Shown here: positions 1 to 7,595 of the stretch, piece after piece
How positions within the stretch are numbered: the first letter of the stretch is position 1
Layout of the letters: every line of letters begins with the position of its first letter
DNA from: Palsa-870 sp039935415
Lineage (GTDB): Bacteria; Chloroflexota; Dormibacteria; Dormibacterales; Dormibacteraceae
Length of the DNA: 46,563 bases
Assembly: GCA_039935415.1 (NCBI GenBank)
Contig: JBDTKH010000045.1
Location: 1 to 46,563 of the forward strand
Reading direction: 5' to 3'
Notes under the pieces: generated by a model
What the model was told of the DNA's origin: nothing
Database searches by the model: none
Seen by the model: only the letters and a program-made list of their open reading frames with translations
Position numbers and translations under genes: made by a program

Positions 1-11
1 TAGAGGTATGA

Positions 12-32
12 GAAGGAACCGGCGGTTCCTTC
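12..32. other. Perfect 9-bp hairpin at left edge
   Basis: Bases 12-20 (GAAGGAACC) are the exact inverse complement of 24-32, with a 3-nt loop. There is no T-run beside it. It may belong to the 3' region of a gene left of the window; I cannot assign it. Confidence 0.4.
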
Positions 33-100
33 TGCGCGCCGGGCGCGAGTAGGTTGGGACTTACTGATCGCATCGACCGGGCGGCTGCGCCGCGGGTCTG

Positions 101-124
101 CTCATCCCCCAGGATGAGATTTTC
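101..124 (+). terminator. Possible rho-independent terminator, plus strand
   Basis: CTCATCC (101-107) pairs with GGATGAG (112-118) around a 4-nt loop, followed by ATTTTC. The T-run lies on the plus-strand side, so it would end a transcript entering from the left of the window. The stem is short, so this is a moderate call. Confidence 0.4.
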
Positions 125-173
125 AGAACAGTCTCTACTCGCAACGCCAGGAGTCGAGCTAGACAAGGTTGCA

Positions 174-198
174 GCCGGGCAAAGCGCGGCTGCCCGGC
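174..198 (-). terminator. GC-rich hairpin just after the aldehyde dehydrogenase gene
   Basis: GCCGGGCA (174-181) pairs with TGCCCGGC (191-198) around a 9-nt loop. It begins 4 nt after the stop codon of the minus-strand aldehyde dehydrogenase gene. No T-run follows, so it may be a processing or rho-assisted end rather than a classical terminator. Confidence 0.35.
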
Positions 199-202
199 GA
201 CG

Positions 203-1633
203 TTAGAGCCCTCCATACACCACCGATTTCTCTTCTGTGTAGTGGAGGTAGGCCTCGACGCCGTGCTCCTTCCCGAAACCTGACTGCTTGGTCCCGCCGA
301 ACGGCAGTTCGTCGTGCGCGATCTGGAGCGCGTTGACCCACGTGTAGCCGGCCTCCAGCTCCTCGACCGCCCGATGGGCGGCGGACATGCTGCTGGTCCA
401 GATCGACGAACCGAGCCCGAACGGCGAGTCGTTGGCCAGCCGCAGGCCTTCGTCCAGGTCCTTGATCCTCCGCACAGGGAGCGCCGGGCCGAAGACCTCT
501 TCGGTCCACATCCGGGCACCGTCGGGGACGTTCTCGATGATCGTCGGCTCGATGAACCAACCCTTGTCGTAACCCTCGCCCTTGGGCCGGCCTCCGCCGA
601 ACACGATGTGAGCCCCGCGCTGCATGGCCTCCTTGATCTGAGCTTCGACCTCGGCGCGCTGCGTGTCGCTGTGCATGGGGCCCATCCGGCTGTCCTTGTC
701 GAGGCCGTTGCCGGGCTTGAGCTTCGCCGCGCGCGCGACGAGCTTTTCCATCAATGCGTCGTACACGCCCTCCTGCACGTACAGGCGCTTCACCGCCAGG
801 CAGGCCTGGCCGCAGTTGAAGAAGCGACCGATCGAGATGGCCTTGGCCGCCGCCTCCAGGTCGGCGTCATCGAGCACGATGCACGGGTCGCTGCCTCCCA
901 ACTCGAGGGTTATCTGCTTCAGACCCTCCGCCGCCTTCGCCATGACCCTCTTCCCTGTCGGAGTGGACCCTGTGAGCGCGATCTTGCGGATCAAGGGATG
1001 CTCGACGATCGCCTCCCCTGTCGCCTGGCCCAGGACGACGTTGACGACGCCCTCGGGAAGGCCGCCCTCGATAAGGGCCTCGATGCAGGCAAGCGTCGAC
1101 AGAGGAGTCGTGCTGGCCGGTTTGAGCACCACCGTGTTGCCCGCAGCGATCGCGGGGGCCACTTTGTTCGCCGCCAGCGTCAGCGGAAAGTTCCAGGGCA
1201 CGATCGCCCCACATACCCCGATGGGCTTGCGAACCACCAGGCCGTAGGTCGTGCGGTCGGGCAGCGCCACGTGGGCGCCGTGGATCTTGTCCGCCAGGTC
1301 GGCGAACCAAGCGATGTTCTCACCGAAGCGCTGCGCCTCGATTCGCGACTCCAGGATCGTCTTGCCCTGCTCCTTCGTGAGGATGGGAGCGATCTCCTCG
1401 ACCTTCTGAAGCATGTGATGAGCGGCCTTATGCAGGATCTCGGCGCGCTTGTTGTGCGGCAGCTTCGACCAGCTTGCGAAAGCTTTTGAGGCAGCCTGGG
1501 CCGCTCTGTCCACGTCGGCGGGTCCTCCCGCTGGGACCTCGTCGACGACTTCGCCAGTGGCAGGGTTGCGGACCTCGTACGTCTTGCCCGACGCGGCCTT
1601 GGTCCTTTCGCCTTCGATGATCATCGTCGCCAT
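203..1633 (-). CDS. NAD(P)-dependent aldehyde dehydrogenase (succinate-semialdehyde dehydrogenase-like)
   Basis: A 476-residue enzyme of the ALDH superfamily, which oxidises an aldehyde to the acid with NAD(P). Visible landmarks are the PWNFPL segment near residue 145, LELGGSDPCIVLDDAD with the general-base glutamate near 243, the catalytic cysteine in FFNCGQAC near 277, and the C-terminal PFGGTKQSGFG. Length and start (MATMIIEGE) fit the succinate-semialdehyde / glycolaldehyde branch, but the true substrate cannot be read from sequence. A ribosome-binding site (AGAGGGG) lies 10 nt before the ATG. The upstream flank is a MITE-like element starting 33 nt away, so the promoter may lie inside or beyond it. 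Neighbouring CoA-ester enzymes suggest a catabolic role. Confidence 0.93.
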   Translation of the reverse strand: MATMIIEGERTKAASGKTYEVRNPATGEVVDEVPAGGPADVDRAAQAASKAFASWSKLPHNKRAEILHKAAHHMLQKVEEIAPILTKEQGKTILESRIEAQRFGENIAWFADLADKIHGAHVALPDRTTYGLVVRKPIGVCGAIVPWNFPLTLAANKVAPAIAAGNTVVLKPASTTPLSTLACIEALIEGGLPEGVVNVVLGQATGEAIVEHPLIRKIALTGSTPTGKRVMAKAAEGLKQITLELGGSDPCIVLDDADLEAAAKAISIGRFFNCGQACLAVKRLYVQEGVYDALMEKLVARAAKLKPGNGLDKDSRMGPMHSDTQRAEVEAQIKEAMQRGAHIVFGGGRPKGEGYDKGWFIEPTIIENVPDGARMWTEEVFGPALPVRRIKDLDEGLRLANDSPFGLGSSIWTSSMSAAHRAVEELEAGYTWVNALQIAHDELPFGGTKQSGFGKEHGVEAYLHYTEEKSVVYGGL

Positions 1634-1666
1634 TCGTGTGGCACCCCTCTTCGGTTGGATTTCGTC

Positions 1667-1904
1667 AGTGTCACGCTTCGGAGGTTCGGCCGAAAATCGC
1701 CGGATCGGCGCCCGAGCTCAAGGGCACGCTCCCGCGACTTCGTCGCGGGGACCCCAGTGGACGCACAGGTCCGTAAACCTGTAAGCGAGTAGCGGAGCCG
1801 GCAACGCACAGATCGGACGCCTAGCCGGATGAGCCCGCAGGGTGTCACGGGCACCGCGTAGCGCTGCCCTTGACATTTCGGTCGAACTTTCGAAGCGGGA
1901 CACT
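1667..1904. mobile_element. MITE-like element, copy 1
   Basis: A non-coding element of about 238 bp. The left end AGTGTCACGCTTCGGAGGTT and the inverse complement of the right end AGTGTCCCGCTTCGAAAGTT are imperfect terminal inverted repeats of about 28 bp that continue into a GGCCGAAA / GACCGAAA block. A second copy at 26993-27231 matches at roughly 88-90% by eye along its full length. No transposase is encoded, so it would need a helper in trans. It fills most of the 320-bp gap between the divergent aldehyde dehydrogenase and enoyl-CoA hydratase genes. In this copy the outer TC/GA bases are also inverted; no clear target-site duplication is seen. Confidence 0.75.
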
Positions 1905-1953
1905 GATGCTTCAATTATCGGCGTCGGCGGATTCGGAGTCGGGAGGGCTGAGG

Positions 1954-2730
1954 ATGTCAGTTAGGTTGGAGAAGCAAGGCGCAGTCGGAATCGTCGTCCT
2001 CGATCAGCCGCCGGCCAACAGCTACGACCACGCTTTCCTGCGCTCTTTCGCGGGCGTGGTCGACGACGCCCGGGCCGACGCCGACATCAATGCAGTGGTG
2101 GTGACGAGCGCATCGGAGAAGTTCTTCTCGGCCGGCGCCGACGTGAGCGTTTTCGCGGCCGGCACTGCGCGATCTCGCTTCAACCTCGCGCTCATGGCGC
2201 ACGAGGCCTTTCGCAAGATGGAGAACACTCCGATGATCTTCATCGCTGCGATCGCGGGGCATTGCCTGGGCGGCGGCTTCGAGCTGGCCCTCGCATGCGA
2301 CCTTCGCTTTGCCTCCGACGGCAAATACCAGATCGGCCTGCCCGAGGTGAACCTCGGGTTGTTTCCGGGCTCAGGGGGCACGCAACGCCTGCCGCGGCTC
2401 GTGGGCCTGGCGAAAGGCATCGACCTCATCGCCAACGCTACAACGATGAGTCCGGCCCAGGCGAAGGAGCTCGGGCTCGTCGACAGGCTGTTTCCGGACG
2501 CGGCCGCGTGCCGGGCCGGAGCAATCGAATACGCGGCCAAGCTTGCCGCCGGGCCGACCGTCGCCATCGGCCACGCCAAGCTGGCGATCACACAGGGCTA
2601 CGGCGGGCCGCTCGACCTCGGGCTTGCGATCGAGCGCGAGGCGATCAGCACCGTATTCGTCTCGGACGACGCGGACGAGGGCATCAAGGCGTTCGGAGAG
2701 AAGCGCAAGCCGAACTTCAAAGGCCGCTGA
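1954..2730 (+). CDS. Enoyl-CoA hydratase/isomerase family protein
   Basis: A 258-residue crotonase-fold protein expected to hydrate a 2-enoyl-CoA in beta-oxidation or a related CoA-ester pathway. The CoA-binding/oxyanion segment HCLGGGFELALACDLRFA and the segment GLPEVNLGLFPGSGGTQRLP are present. Both glutamates used by true hydratases are kept (about E110 and E131). I chose the ATG of MSVRLEKQ, preceded by GGGAGGGCTGAGG; the open frame runs further upstream into the MITE, but that stretch is not protein-like. It is divergent from the aldehyde dehydrogenase, with the repeat element between them. Substrate is unknown. Confidence 0.92.
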   Translation: MSVRLEKQGAVGIVVLDQPPANSYDHAFLRSFAGVVDDARADADINAVVVTSASEKFFSAGADVSVFAAGTARSRFNLALMAHEAFRKMENTPMIFIAAIAGHCLGGGFELALACDLRFASDGKYQIGLPEVNLGLFPGSGGTQRLPRLVGLAKGIDLIANATTMSPAQAKELGLVDRLFPDAAACRAGAIEYAAKLAAGPTVAIGHAKLAITQGYGGPLDLGLAIEREAISTVFVSDDADEGIKAFGEKRKPNFKGR

Positions 2731-2774
2731 GCGTGTTAGGCTCTCGTCGAATCAAACAAGGAGGTGGCGTTCGA

Positions 2775-2834
2775 ATGGCTGAGCTTGCAATGACCGTGTA
2801 CCGGCCGTCGGCCGCCTCCGGAGCGCGCTTCTAA
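2775..2834 (+). CDS. 19-residue leader-like peptide ORF upstream of rsgA
   Basis: A short ORF reading MAELAMTVYRPSAASGARF, unrecognised. A near-perfect Shine-Dalgarno AAGGAGGTG (2758-2766) lies 8 nt before its ATG, stronger than that of most full genes here. A possible -10 box TAGGCT sits at 2738-2743. It ends 54 nt before rsgA, and the gap holds an anti-Shine-Dalgarno sequence. The quality of the ribosome-binding site and the position suggest a translated leader peptide. There is no run of one amino acid as in classical amino-acid attenuators, so the signal it might sense is unknown. It could also be a free small protein. Confidence 0.5.
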   Translation: MAELAMTVYRPSAASGARF

Positions 2835-2837
2835 AAA

Positions 2838-2884
2838 CTCCTCCGCTGGGGCGGACCGATACCGCCCGCTCGTCATACGGAGGA
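2838..2884 (+). promoter_or_regulatory. Candidate translational switch sequestering the rsgA ribosome-binding site
   Basis: TCCTCCG at 2839-2845 is exactly complementary to CGGAGGA at 2878-2884, the ribosome-binding site of rsgA. Between them GGGCGG (2849-2854) pairs with CCGCCC (2862-2867), giving a nested stem-loop. The same pyrimidine tract also contains CCTCC, which can pair with GGAGG of the leader-ORF ribosome-binding site (2758-2766). The two pairings are mutually exclusive. Regulation is inferred from complementarity alone. Confidence 0.45.
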
Positions 2885-2888
2885 TTCT

Positions 2889-3983
2889 GTGTTGTCCGAC
2901 TTTGATAATGCGCCCTGCGCGCGCCCGGCGTTCAGCCCTCAGCTGGCCGCGCTCGGCTGGGACTCCTACTTCGATGAAAAGTTCAAACGTTTCGCCGCCG
3001 AAGGCGGGGTTCCGGCGCGCATCATCGCGGACTACGGCGTCGAGTACCTGGTGCACGACGGAGCATCGGCAACCCGTGCTGCGGTGGGGCGCCACACGCG
3101 CAATGACGGATCCACGATGCCCGCGGTCGGCGACTGGGTTGCCATCGTCAAACGCGACCCGGTTCACGCGATTCACGGCGTGGTCGATCGCCGGAACGTG
3201 TTTTCGCGCAAGGTCGCGTCGATTGAGACGCGCGAGCAGGTCTTGGCGGCGAACGTAGACGTCGCGTTCGTTGTTGCTGCGGCGACGGACGTGAACCTGC
3301 GTCGCATGGAGCGCTACCTCACGATCGCCTGGCAGAGCGGCGCGGTGCCGGTCCTCCTACTGACCAAGGCCGACATCGCGGAGTCGCCCGACGACCTCAA
3401 GGTCGAGCTCGAAGCGGTGGCACTGGGAACACCGGTGGTCGTGACGAGCAGCGTCACCGGCCACGGAGTCGACGAGATCGCGCGCGAGCTGCAGCCCGCG
3501 CGCACAGGCGTCCTGCTTGGTCCGTCTGGCGTTGGCAAGTCCTCGCTCATCAACCGCATCCTCGGCACCGAGCTCATGCGGACTCGAGTGGTGCACACCT
3601 CAGGCGAGGGACGCCATATGACCAGCCATCGACAGCTCGTGCAGCTCCCGAGCGGCGGGATGATCATCGACACCCCTGGCCTACGCGAGGCGCAGCTCTG
3701 GGAAGGCGAAGACGCGCTCGGCAACATCTTCGAGGACATCGAGCAGCTCTCTCTGATGTGTCGCTTCACCGACTGCGCCCATGACTCGGAGCCGGGCTGT
3801 GCGATCAAGTCGGCCCTGCTCGATGCCACCCTTGACCCGGGGCGATTCCAGAGCTACCGCAAGCTCCAGCGTGAGCTACGGGCGGTGGCGGCGAAGACCG
3901 ACGCACGCCTCCGAATCGAGGAGCGCCGCAAGTGGAAACAAATAGCCGTGGCGCAAAAGGTGCGCACCCGCCTATTGAAGTGA
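2889..3983 (+). CDS. rsgA: Ribosome small subunit-dependent GTPase A
   Basis: RsgA (YjeQ) is a circularly permuted GTPase that binds the 30S subunit and acts as a late assembly checkpoint. Its 364 residues show an N-terminal OB-fold region (about 40-115), G4 TKAD at 159-162, the P-loop GPSGVGKSS at 211-219, G3 DTPG at 261-264, and a C-terminal zinc-binding CX4-5CXHX5C cluster (C291, C296, H298, C304). The switch region GEGRHMTSHRQL is also typical. The start is GTG with GGAGG 5 nt upstream. A leader ORF with an anti-ribosome-binding-site stem precedes it, so translation may be regulated. It is followed by a bidirectional terminator. Confidence 0.97.
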   Translation: MLSDFDNAPCARPAFSPQLAALGWDSYFDEKFKRFAAEGGVPARIIADYGVEYLVHDGASATRAAVGRHTRNDGSTMPAVGDWVAIVKRDPVHAIHGVVDRRNVFSRKVASIETREQVLAANVDVAFVVAAATDVNLRRMERYLTIAWQSGAVPVLLLTKADIAESPDDLKVELEAVALGTPVVVTSSVTGHGVDEIARELQPARTGVLLGPSGVGKSSLINRILGTELMRTRVVHTSGEGRHMTSHRQLVQLPSGGMIIDTPGLREAQLWEGEDALGNIFEDIEQLSLMCRFTDCAHDSEPGCAIKSALLDATLDPGRFQSYRKLQRELRAVAAKTDARLRIEERRKWKQIAVAQKVRTRLLK

Positions 3984-4081
3984 GTTGAGGCGGGCGCAAC
4001 GTCCGGAACGAAGACAGCATCAATTTGGTCACTTTCCCAACCGCTGGGGTCGCGCGCCGCAGGCGCGGGAGGCTTGTCGAA

Positions 4082-4105
4082 GCGCCGGATGGGGAGACAC
4101 GGCGC
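4082..4105. other. Hairpin in the 204-nt gap after rsgA
   Basis: GCGCCG (4082-4087) pairs with CGGCGC (4100-4105) around a 12-nt purine-rich loop (GATGGGGAGACA). The hairpin is flanked by GGAGG upstream and CTCC downstream, which can extend the fold. The 3984-4138 stretch has no good ORF and looks structured on either strand. I could not match it to a riboswitch or known RNA family, so it is listed only as a structured non-coding stretch. Confidence 0.3.
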
Positions 4106-4138
4106 CTCCAAAACGGTGAGAGAGGAATCGAGGACGTG

Positions 4139-4167
4139 AAAGGGCATGCCACCCGGGCAGGCCCTTT
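4139..4167. terminator. Bidirectional terminator between rsgA and the secreted-protein gene
   Basis: AAAGGGC (4139-4145) pairs with GCCCTTT (4161-4167). Inside it, after one A-G mismatch, TGCC pairs with GGCA. T-runs appear on both exits. It separates the plus-strand rsgA from the convergent minus-strand gene at 4188-4652. Confidence 0.7.
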
Positions 4168-4187
4168 CTTCAGGGGGAGGAAAGAAG

Positions 4188-4652
4188 CTACTTCGTGGTC
4201 GAAGTGCGGTGGTGGATGCCGTCCCAGAACGGCACGTGGCCCTTGGAGATCCGGTCGAGCACCTTGTCGGTCCGCACCTGCGTGATGACCAGCTTGCCCA
4301 CGGGGACCTCCAGTCGAGGCTTCAGGTCGGCGACCAAGTTCGCCTCGAACTGCTTCTCGGTCATGCCCTTGTCCTTCGCGAGGTCGGACACCTTCCGACC
4401 TTTCCGCAGGTCCTGGAGCAATGCCTTCGGCGTGATGCCGAGCACATCGGCTTCTGACTCGACGACCGCGAGCCGGATCGCGCGACGGTCGCTGCGCGGG
4501 TCTGGCACGCCTTGCGTCGTGCCGGCCGTCGGGGTCGGTTTCGGGCTCGGCGACGCGGCCTGCGCCAGGCCGCCGGCGAGGCCCAGGCTCAGGATGGCGG
4601 CCGCGCCGGCGGCGCCAACGGCTTTGACGGCGACTGCTGCAAACGGGTTCAT
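4188..4652 (-). CDS. Secreted hypothetical protein with signal peptide
   Basis: A 154-residue protein I do not recognise. The N-terminus (MNPFAAVAVKAVGAAGAAAI) is a signal peptide with cleavage likely after the AQA near residue 31. A Pro/Ser/Thr linker follows, then a charged, mostly helical region with segments such as VLGITPKALLQDLRKGRKVS and a second LAKDKGMTEKQFEANL helix. This resembles the small repeated helical units of secreted DUF-type proteins. I chose the ATG preceded by AGAGAGG at 8 nt; a GTG three codons upstream has no such site. It is monocistronic, ending at the shared terminator with rsgA. Confidence 0.7.
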   Translation of the reverse strand: MNPFAAVAVKAVGAAGAAAILSLGLAGGLAQAASPSPKPTPTAGTTQGVPDPRSDRRAIRLAVVESEADVLGITPKALLQDLRKGRKVSDLAKDKGMTEKQFEANLVADLKPRLEVPVGKLVITQVRTDKVLDRISKGHVPFWDGIHHRTSTTK

Positions 4653-4738
4653 GACGTGCACCTCTCTTCGTAATGGGCCTTCTGTCGGGGCCGAGCATCA
4701 CGTTGAACAACCGGTGTCAGACGCTCGTTGGCTGCACG

Positions 4739-5527
4739 TCAGGCTTTTGTAACTGGCCGGGAAGCCCGAGTCCAGAAGCCTTCCGGGTCGAACTGCCTGA
4801 TCGCCGCGAGCTCCGACTCCGTCGGCGCCGGCGTCTCCGCGACGTCACCAGCGATTTTGACCTCCCACCCCGTTTCCGCTCTGACATCATCTACCGTGTG
4901 GCCGGGGTGGACCGACGCCAGGAACGCCTCCCCACCTTGCTCCGGAAAGCGGAGCACGCAAAGGGTGGTGATGATCGCTGCGGGCCCTCCGCCAAGCAGG
5001 CCGTTCCGCTTGCGCCAGCCACGAGTGCCATCACCGTGGCCCGGCGAGGTTACGAACGACACCTTCTCCACAAAGCGGCGGCGCTCGTGGCTCAGGAGCG
5101 TGACCCAACGGCGGCTGAGGATCGCGATGTCCGCACCGCCCCCGCTCCCAGGCAGCTTTACCTCCGGCCGGCTCGGCGAACCGACGTACGAGGTGTTCAG
5201 GTTGCCGAAGCGGTCGACCTCCGCTCCGCCGATGAACCCGAGGTCGACCTTGCCCTGGGCCATCAAGGCCATCGCGTTCGACATCCGTGTCGCCCATAGG
5301 GCCTCGACGACGTTGGGCGGGTCGCCCATCGTGCCGAGGAAGGCGGCGGCCGGTTGGTCGCGCATCAGCCCCACTTCGAACAGCCCGCGGGCATTCGGCG
5401 CGTGCGCGTTGCGCGCCACGGCATAAGCGAGGATCGGCAGGCGCATTCCGACGAACACGAGGTCGCCGTCGCGAATCTCCCGCGACGCCACGGCGACCAT
5501 CAATTCCTGAGGCGTGTACTCACTCAT
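4739..5527 (-). CDS. CoA-transferase family protein, beta subunit
   Basis: A 262-residue family I CoA-transferase subunit that would pair with the upstream-encoded alpha subunit to move CoA between an acyl-CoA and a free acid. The family pattern is seen in GDLVFVGMRLPILAY, the glycine-rich FIGGAEVDRFGNLNTSYVG, and the late TLCVLRFPEQGG. It resembles the IpdB/GctB-like group used in steroid-ring and dicarboxylate CoA metabolism, but substrate is not determinable. I chose the ATG (MSEYTPQELM) overlapping the alpha-subunit stop by 8 nt (ATGAGTGA), which implies translational coupling. Confidence 0.87.
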   Translation of the reverse strand: MSEYTPQELMVAVASREIRDGDLVFVGMRLPILAYAVARNAHAPNARGLFEVGLMRDQPAAAFLGTMGDPPNVVEALWATRMSNAMALMAQGKVDLGFIGGAEVDRFGNLNTSYVGSPSRPEVKLPGSGGGADIAILSRRWVTLLSHERRRFVEKVSFVTSPGHGDGTRGWRKRNGLLGGGPAAIITTLCVLRFPEQGGEAFLASVHPGHTVDDVRAETGWEVKIAGDVAETPAPTESELAAIRQFDPEGFWTRASRPVTKA

Positions 5528-6413
5528 CGCCGAAGTCCGCCGGCACCGCGTAGCGGTGCTTCTTGACGCGCAGGGTCTCGACGTCGACACCCTCGAGGTA
5601 GGCGGCGCGGTCGGGAACCTGCATCACCCACCTCTCCAACCACGCGTGGTAGCCGGCGACCGATCGCGATGTCTCGGCGTACTCGCGATAGAACGCGTGG
5701 TCACGCTTGAAGTGGCCCTGGACAGGCGATGGGTGCGCGCCTCCGGGCTCGTGCACAACCGCGACGACCTTCGTCTCGGGGAACAGGATCCGGTTGGGAT
5801 CGCTCAATGTGACTGATGCGTCGACCAGCTCCTCGCATGTCACGATCACGCGCTCGGCCGCCAGTCCTGCCTCTTCGGTGATGCCGAGCGGGCCCCACGC
5901 GTGGGCCCGGCCCATCTCGTCGGCACGCTGGACGTGGACGATGGTGACGTCCGGGCGAACGGCCTGGACGTGAACCAGCCCGTCGGATGCAATCAACCCT
6001 GGGTTGGTGCGCAGGATGTCGCTTCCCAGCAGCGTCCGCGTTGGCAGGCTGGGCACGTACCAGGCGGCGGCCCAGAGCGCGAGCGAGATCGAGAAATTCG
6101 AGTGGTCATTCACTTCCAGCGGCCGCGGAAGGCGCTCCTCGCATGCGCGGCGGTAGCAGTGACCGAGGCCTTCGGACACGTTGCCGACCCAGGCCGCCGT
6201 CACGCGCCGGACGCAGCCGGCGCCGATCATCTGGTCGAAGAGGGCGTCTGAGATCGGGCCGATGAGCTCGAGGTCACGGCGCTCCTGCCGGATGATCTCG
6301 TGCCCCGCCGCGAACGGGATCAAGGGCTCGAGTGCGACTCCGAGGGCGACGGAAGAACTGTTGGGGACGAACCGCTCGATGGCCTGCGCCATCGTCATCA
6401 GCTTGCCGGCCAC
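5520..6413 (-). CDS. CoA-transferase family protein, alpha subunit
   Basis: The alpha subunit partner of the gene at 4739-5527. Family signatures are EPLIPFAAGHEIIRQERRDL near the N-terminus, GAGCVRRV, and the later NPDVTIVHVQ-like segment (here RPDVTIVHVQRADEMGRAHA) followed by EVPGGAHPS-like VHEPGGAHPSPVQGH. This is the arrangement of IpdA/3-oxoacid CoA-transferase alpha chains. The start is uncertain: a GTG 7 nt after the aroC stop with GGACGG upstream is chosen, and an ATG lies five codons in. It likely follows aroC in one transcript, which is an odd pairing of shikimate and CoA genes. Confidence 0.85.
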   Translation of the reverse strand: MAGKLMTMAQAIERFVPNSSSVALGVALEPLIPFAAGHEIIRQERRDLELIGPISDALFDQMIGAGCVRRVTAAWVGNVSEGLGHCYRRACEERLPRPLEVNDHSNFSISLALWAAAWYVPSLPTRTLLGSDILRTNPGLIASDGLVHVQAVRPDVTIVHVQRADEMGRAHAWGPLGITEEAGLAAERVIVTCEELVDASVTLSDPNRILFPETKVVAVVHEPGGAHPSPVQGHFKRDHAFYREYAETSRSVAGYHAWLERWVMQVPDRAAYLEGVDVETLRVKKHRYAVPADFGDE

Positions 6414-6420
6414 GGCCCGT

Positions 6421-7575
6421 TTACCGTCCGATCGATTCGAGGTAGGACCGATGGTTTCGCACGAGCTCGGGCATCGAGTCCCCACCGAACTTCTCGAGAA
6501 ACGCCTGCGCGAGCGTGAGCGCGACTACGGCCTCGCCGATGACGCCCGCCGCCGGCACCACGCACACATCGCTGCGCTCGTAGTGCGCTTCGACCGGCTC
6601 TTTGGTGATCAGGTCGACGGATCGCATAGGCTTCTTCATGGTTGAGATCGGCTTGATCGCGACGCGCATGTCGATCGGCTCTCCGTTGGTCATTCCGCCC
6701 GTGAGGCCCCCGGCGCGGTTCGTGAGGTGGCGAAACCGGCCGCCCTGGTACTCGATCTGGTCGTGAAAGTCGGAGCCGCGACGCGCCGCACCCTGGAAGC
6801 CGGCTCCAAACTCGACTCCTTTGATCGCGTTGATCGAGAGGACGGCCTGGGCCAGGCGGCCGTCGAGCTTGCGGTCCCAATGCACGTAGCTGCCGAGACC
6901 AGGCGGCACTCCGCGCGCGATGATGCGAAATGTGCCGCCGATGGTGTCGCCCAGCTCGGAGACGTTGTCGATCTCGGTGACCATCTGCGCCGAAGCGTCG
7001 GGATCCGGGCAGCGCACGGGCGACGCTTCGATCTGCTCGGTGGTGACGGTTTCCGTGTCGCATCCCTCGTACCCGATGTCGACGGTTCCGATCGACTGCG
7101 TGAAGCTGAGGATCTCGATGCCGAACTCGCCGAGCAGCTTGCGAGCGACCCCGCCCGCGGCGACGCGGGTGGCGGTCTCCCGCGCCGACGAACGCTCGAG
7201 AACGTTCCTCACGTCCGTGTGCCCGTACTTGAGCGCTCCCGCCAGGTCCGCATGGCCCGGACGCAGCCGCGTGACGGGCTTGGGCGCGTAGCCTTCTTTC
7301 GCCGCGGTCATCTGCGCCGTCCAGTTGACGTGGTCCTTATTCTCGAGGACCAACGTGATGGGACTCCCGATGGTGACTCCACCTCGCACTCCACTGACGA
7401 TTCGTGCCACGTCGGTCTCGATCTGCTGGCGGCCACCCCGCCCGTGGCCCCCCTGCCGGCGCGCGAGGTCTCGCCGCAGGTCCTCCTCGGAGACCTCGAG
7501 ACCCGAGGGCACGCCTTCGATGATGACCGTCAGCTGCGGTCCGTGAGATTCGCCGGCGGTCAACCACCTGAGCAT
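6421..7575 (-). CDS. aroC: Chorismate synthase
   Basis: Converts 5-enolpyruvylshikimate-3-phosphate to chorismate with reduced FMN, the last shikimate step. The 384 residues carry the opening MLRWLTAGESHGP, the HGRGGRQQIE region, RPGHADLAGALKYG, the SSARETATRVAAG segment, and GGMTNGEPI near 300; all are conserved AroC signatures. Length is typical. A -10-like TATCAT lies exactly 7 nt before the ATG with no ribosome-binding site, so translation is probably leaderless. The CoA-transferase genes follow after 7 nt. Confidence 0.97.
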   Translation of the reverse strand: MLRWLTAGESHGPQLTVIIEGVPSGLEVSEEDLRRDLARRQGGHGRGGRQQIETDVARIVSGVRGGVTIGSPITLVLENKDHVNWTAQMTAAKEGYAPKPVTRLRPGHADLAGALKYGHTDVRNVLERSSARETATRVAAGGVARKLLGEFGIEILSFTQSIGTVDIGYEGCDTETVTTEQIEASPVRCPDPDASAQMVTEIDNVSELGDTIGGTFRIIARGVPPGLGSYVHWDRKLDGRLAQAVLSINAIKGVEFGAGFQGAARRGSDFHDQIEYQGGRFRHLTNRAGGLTGGMTNGEPIDMRVAIKPISTMKKPMRSVDLITKEPVEAHYERSDVCVVPAAGVIGEAVVALTLAQAFLEKFGGDSMPELVRNHRSYLESIGR

Positions 7576-7582
7576 TGAGGCG

Positions 7583-7588
7583 ATGATA
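7583..7588 (-). promoter_or_regulatory. Leaderless-type -10 box for aroC
   Basis: On the minus strand TATCAT is followed by 7 nt and then the aroC ATG, with no purine-rich ribosome-binding site. The same TATCAT-N7-ATG layout occurs at 19144-19159. Confidence 0.5.
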
Positions 7589-7595
7589 AGGCGCG

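Noticed and set aside
314..1489. 391-codon open frame antisense to the aldehyde dehydrogenase
   Set aside because: Low-complexity Arg/Leu-rich shadow frame of a clearly conserved gene; typical of high-GC DNA.
1621..1914. ORFs inside the two MITE-like elements
   Set aside because: The frames are not conserved between the two copies (indels and different ends), so the elements look non-coding.
4022..4138. c-di-GMP, c-di-AMP or cobalamin riboswitch after rsgA
   Set aside because: Characteristic conserved cores of these classes are not present; only generic hairpins are visible.
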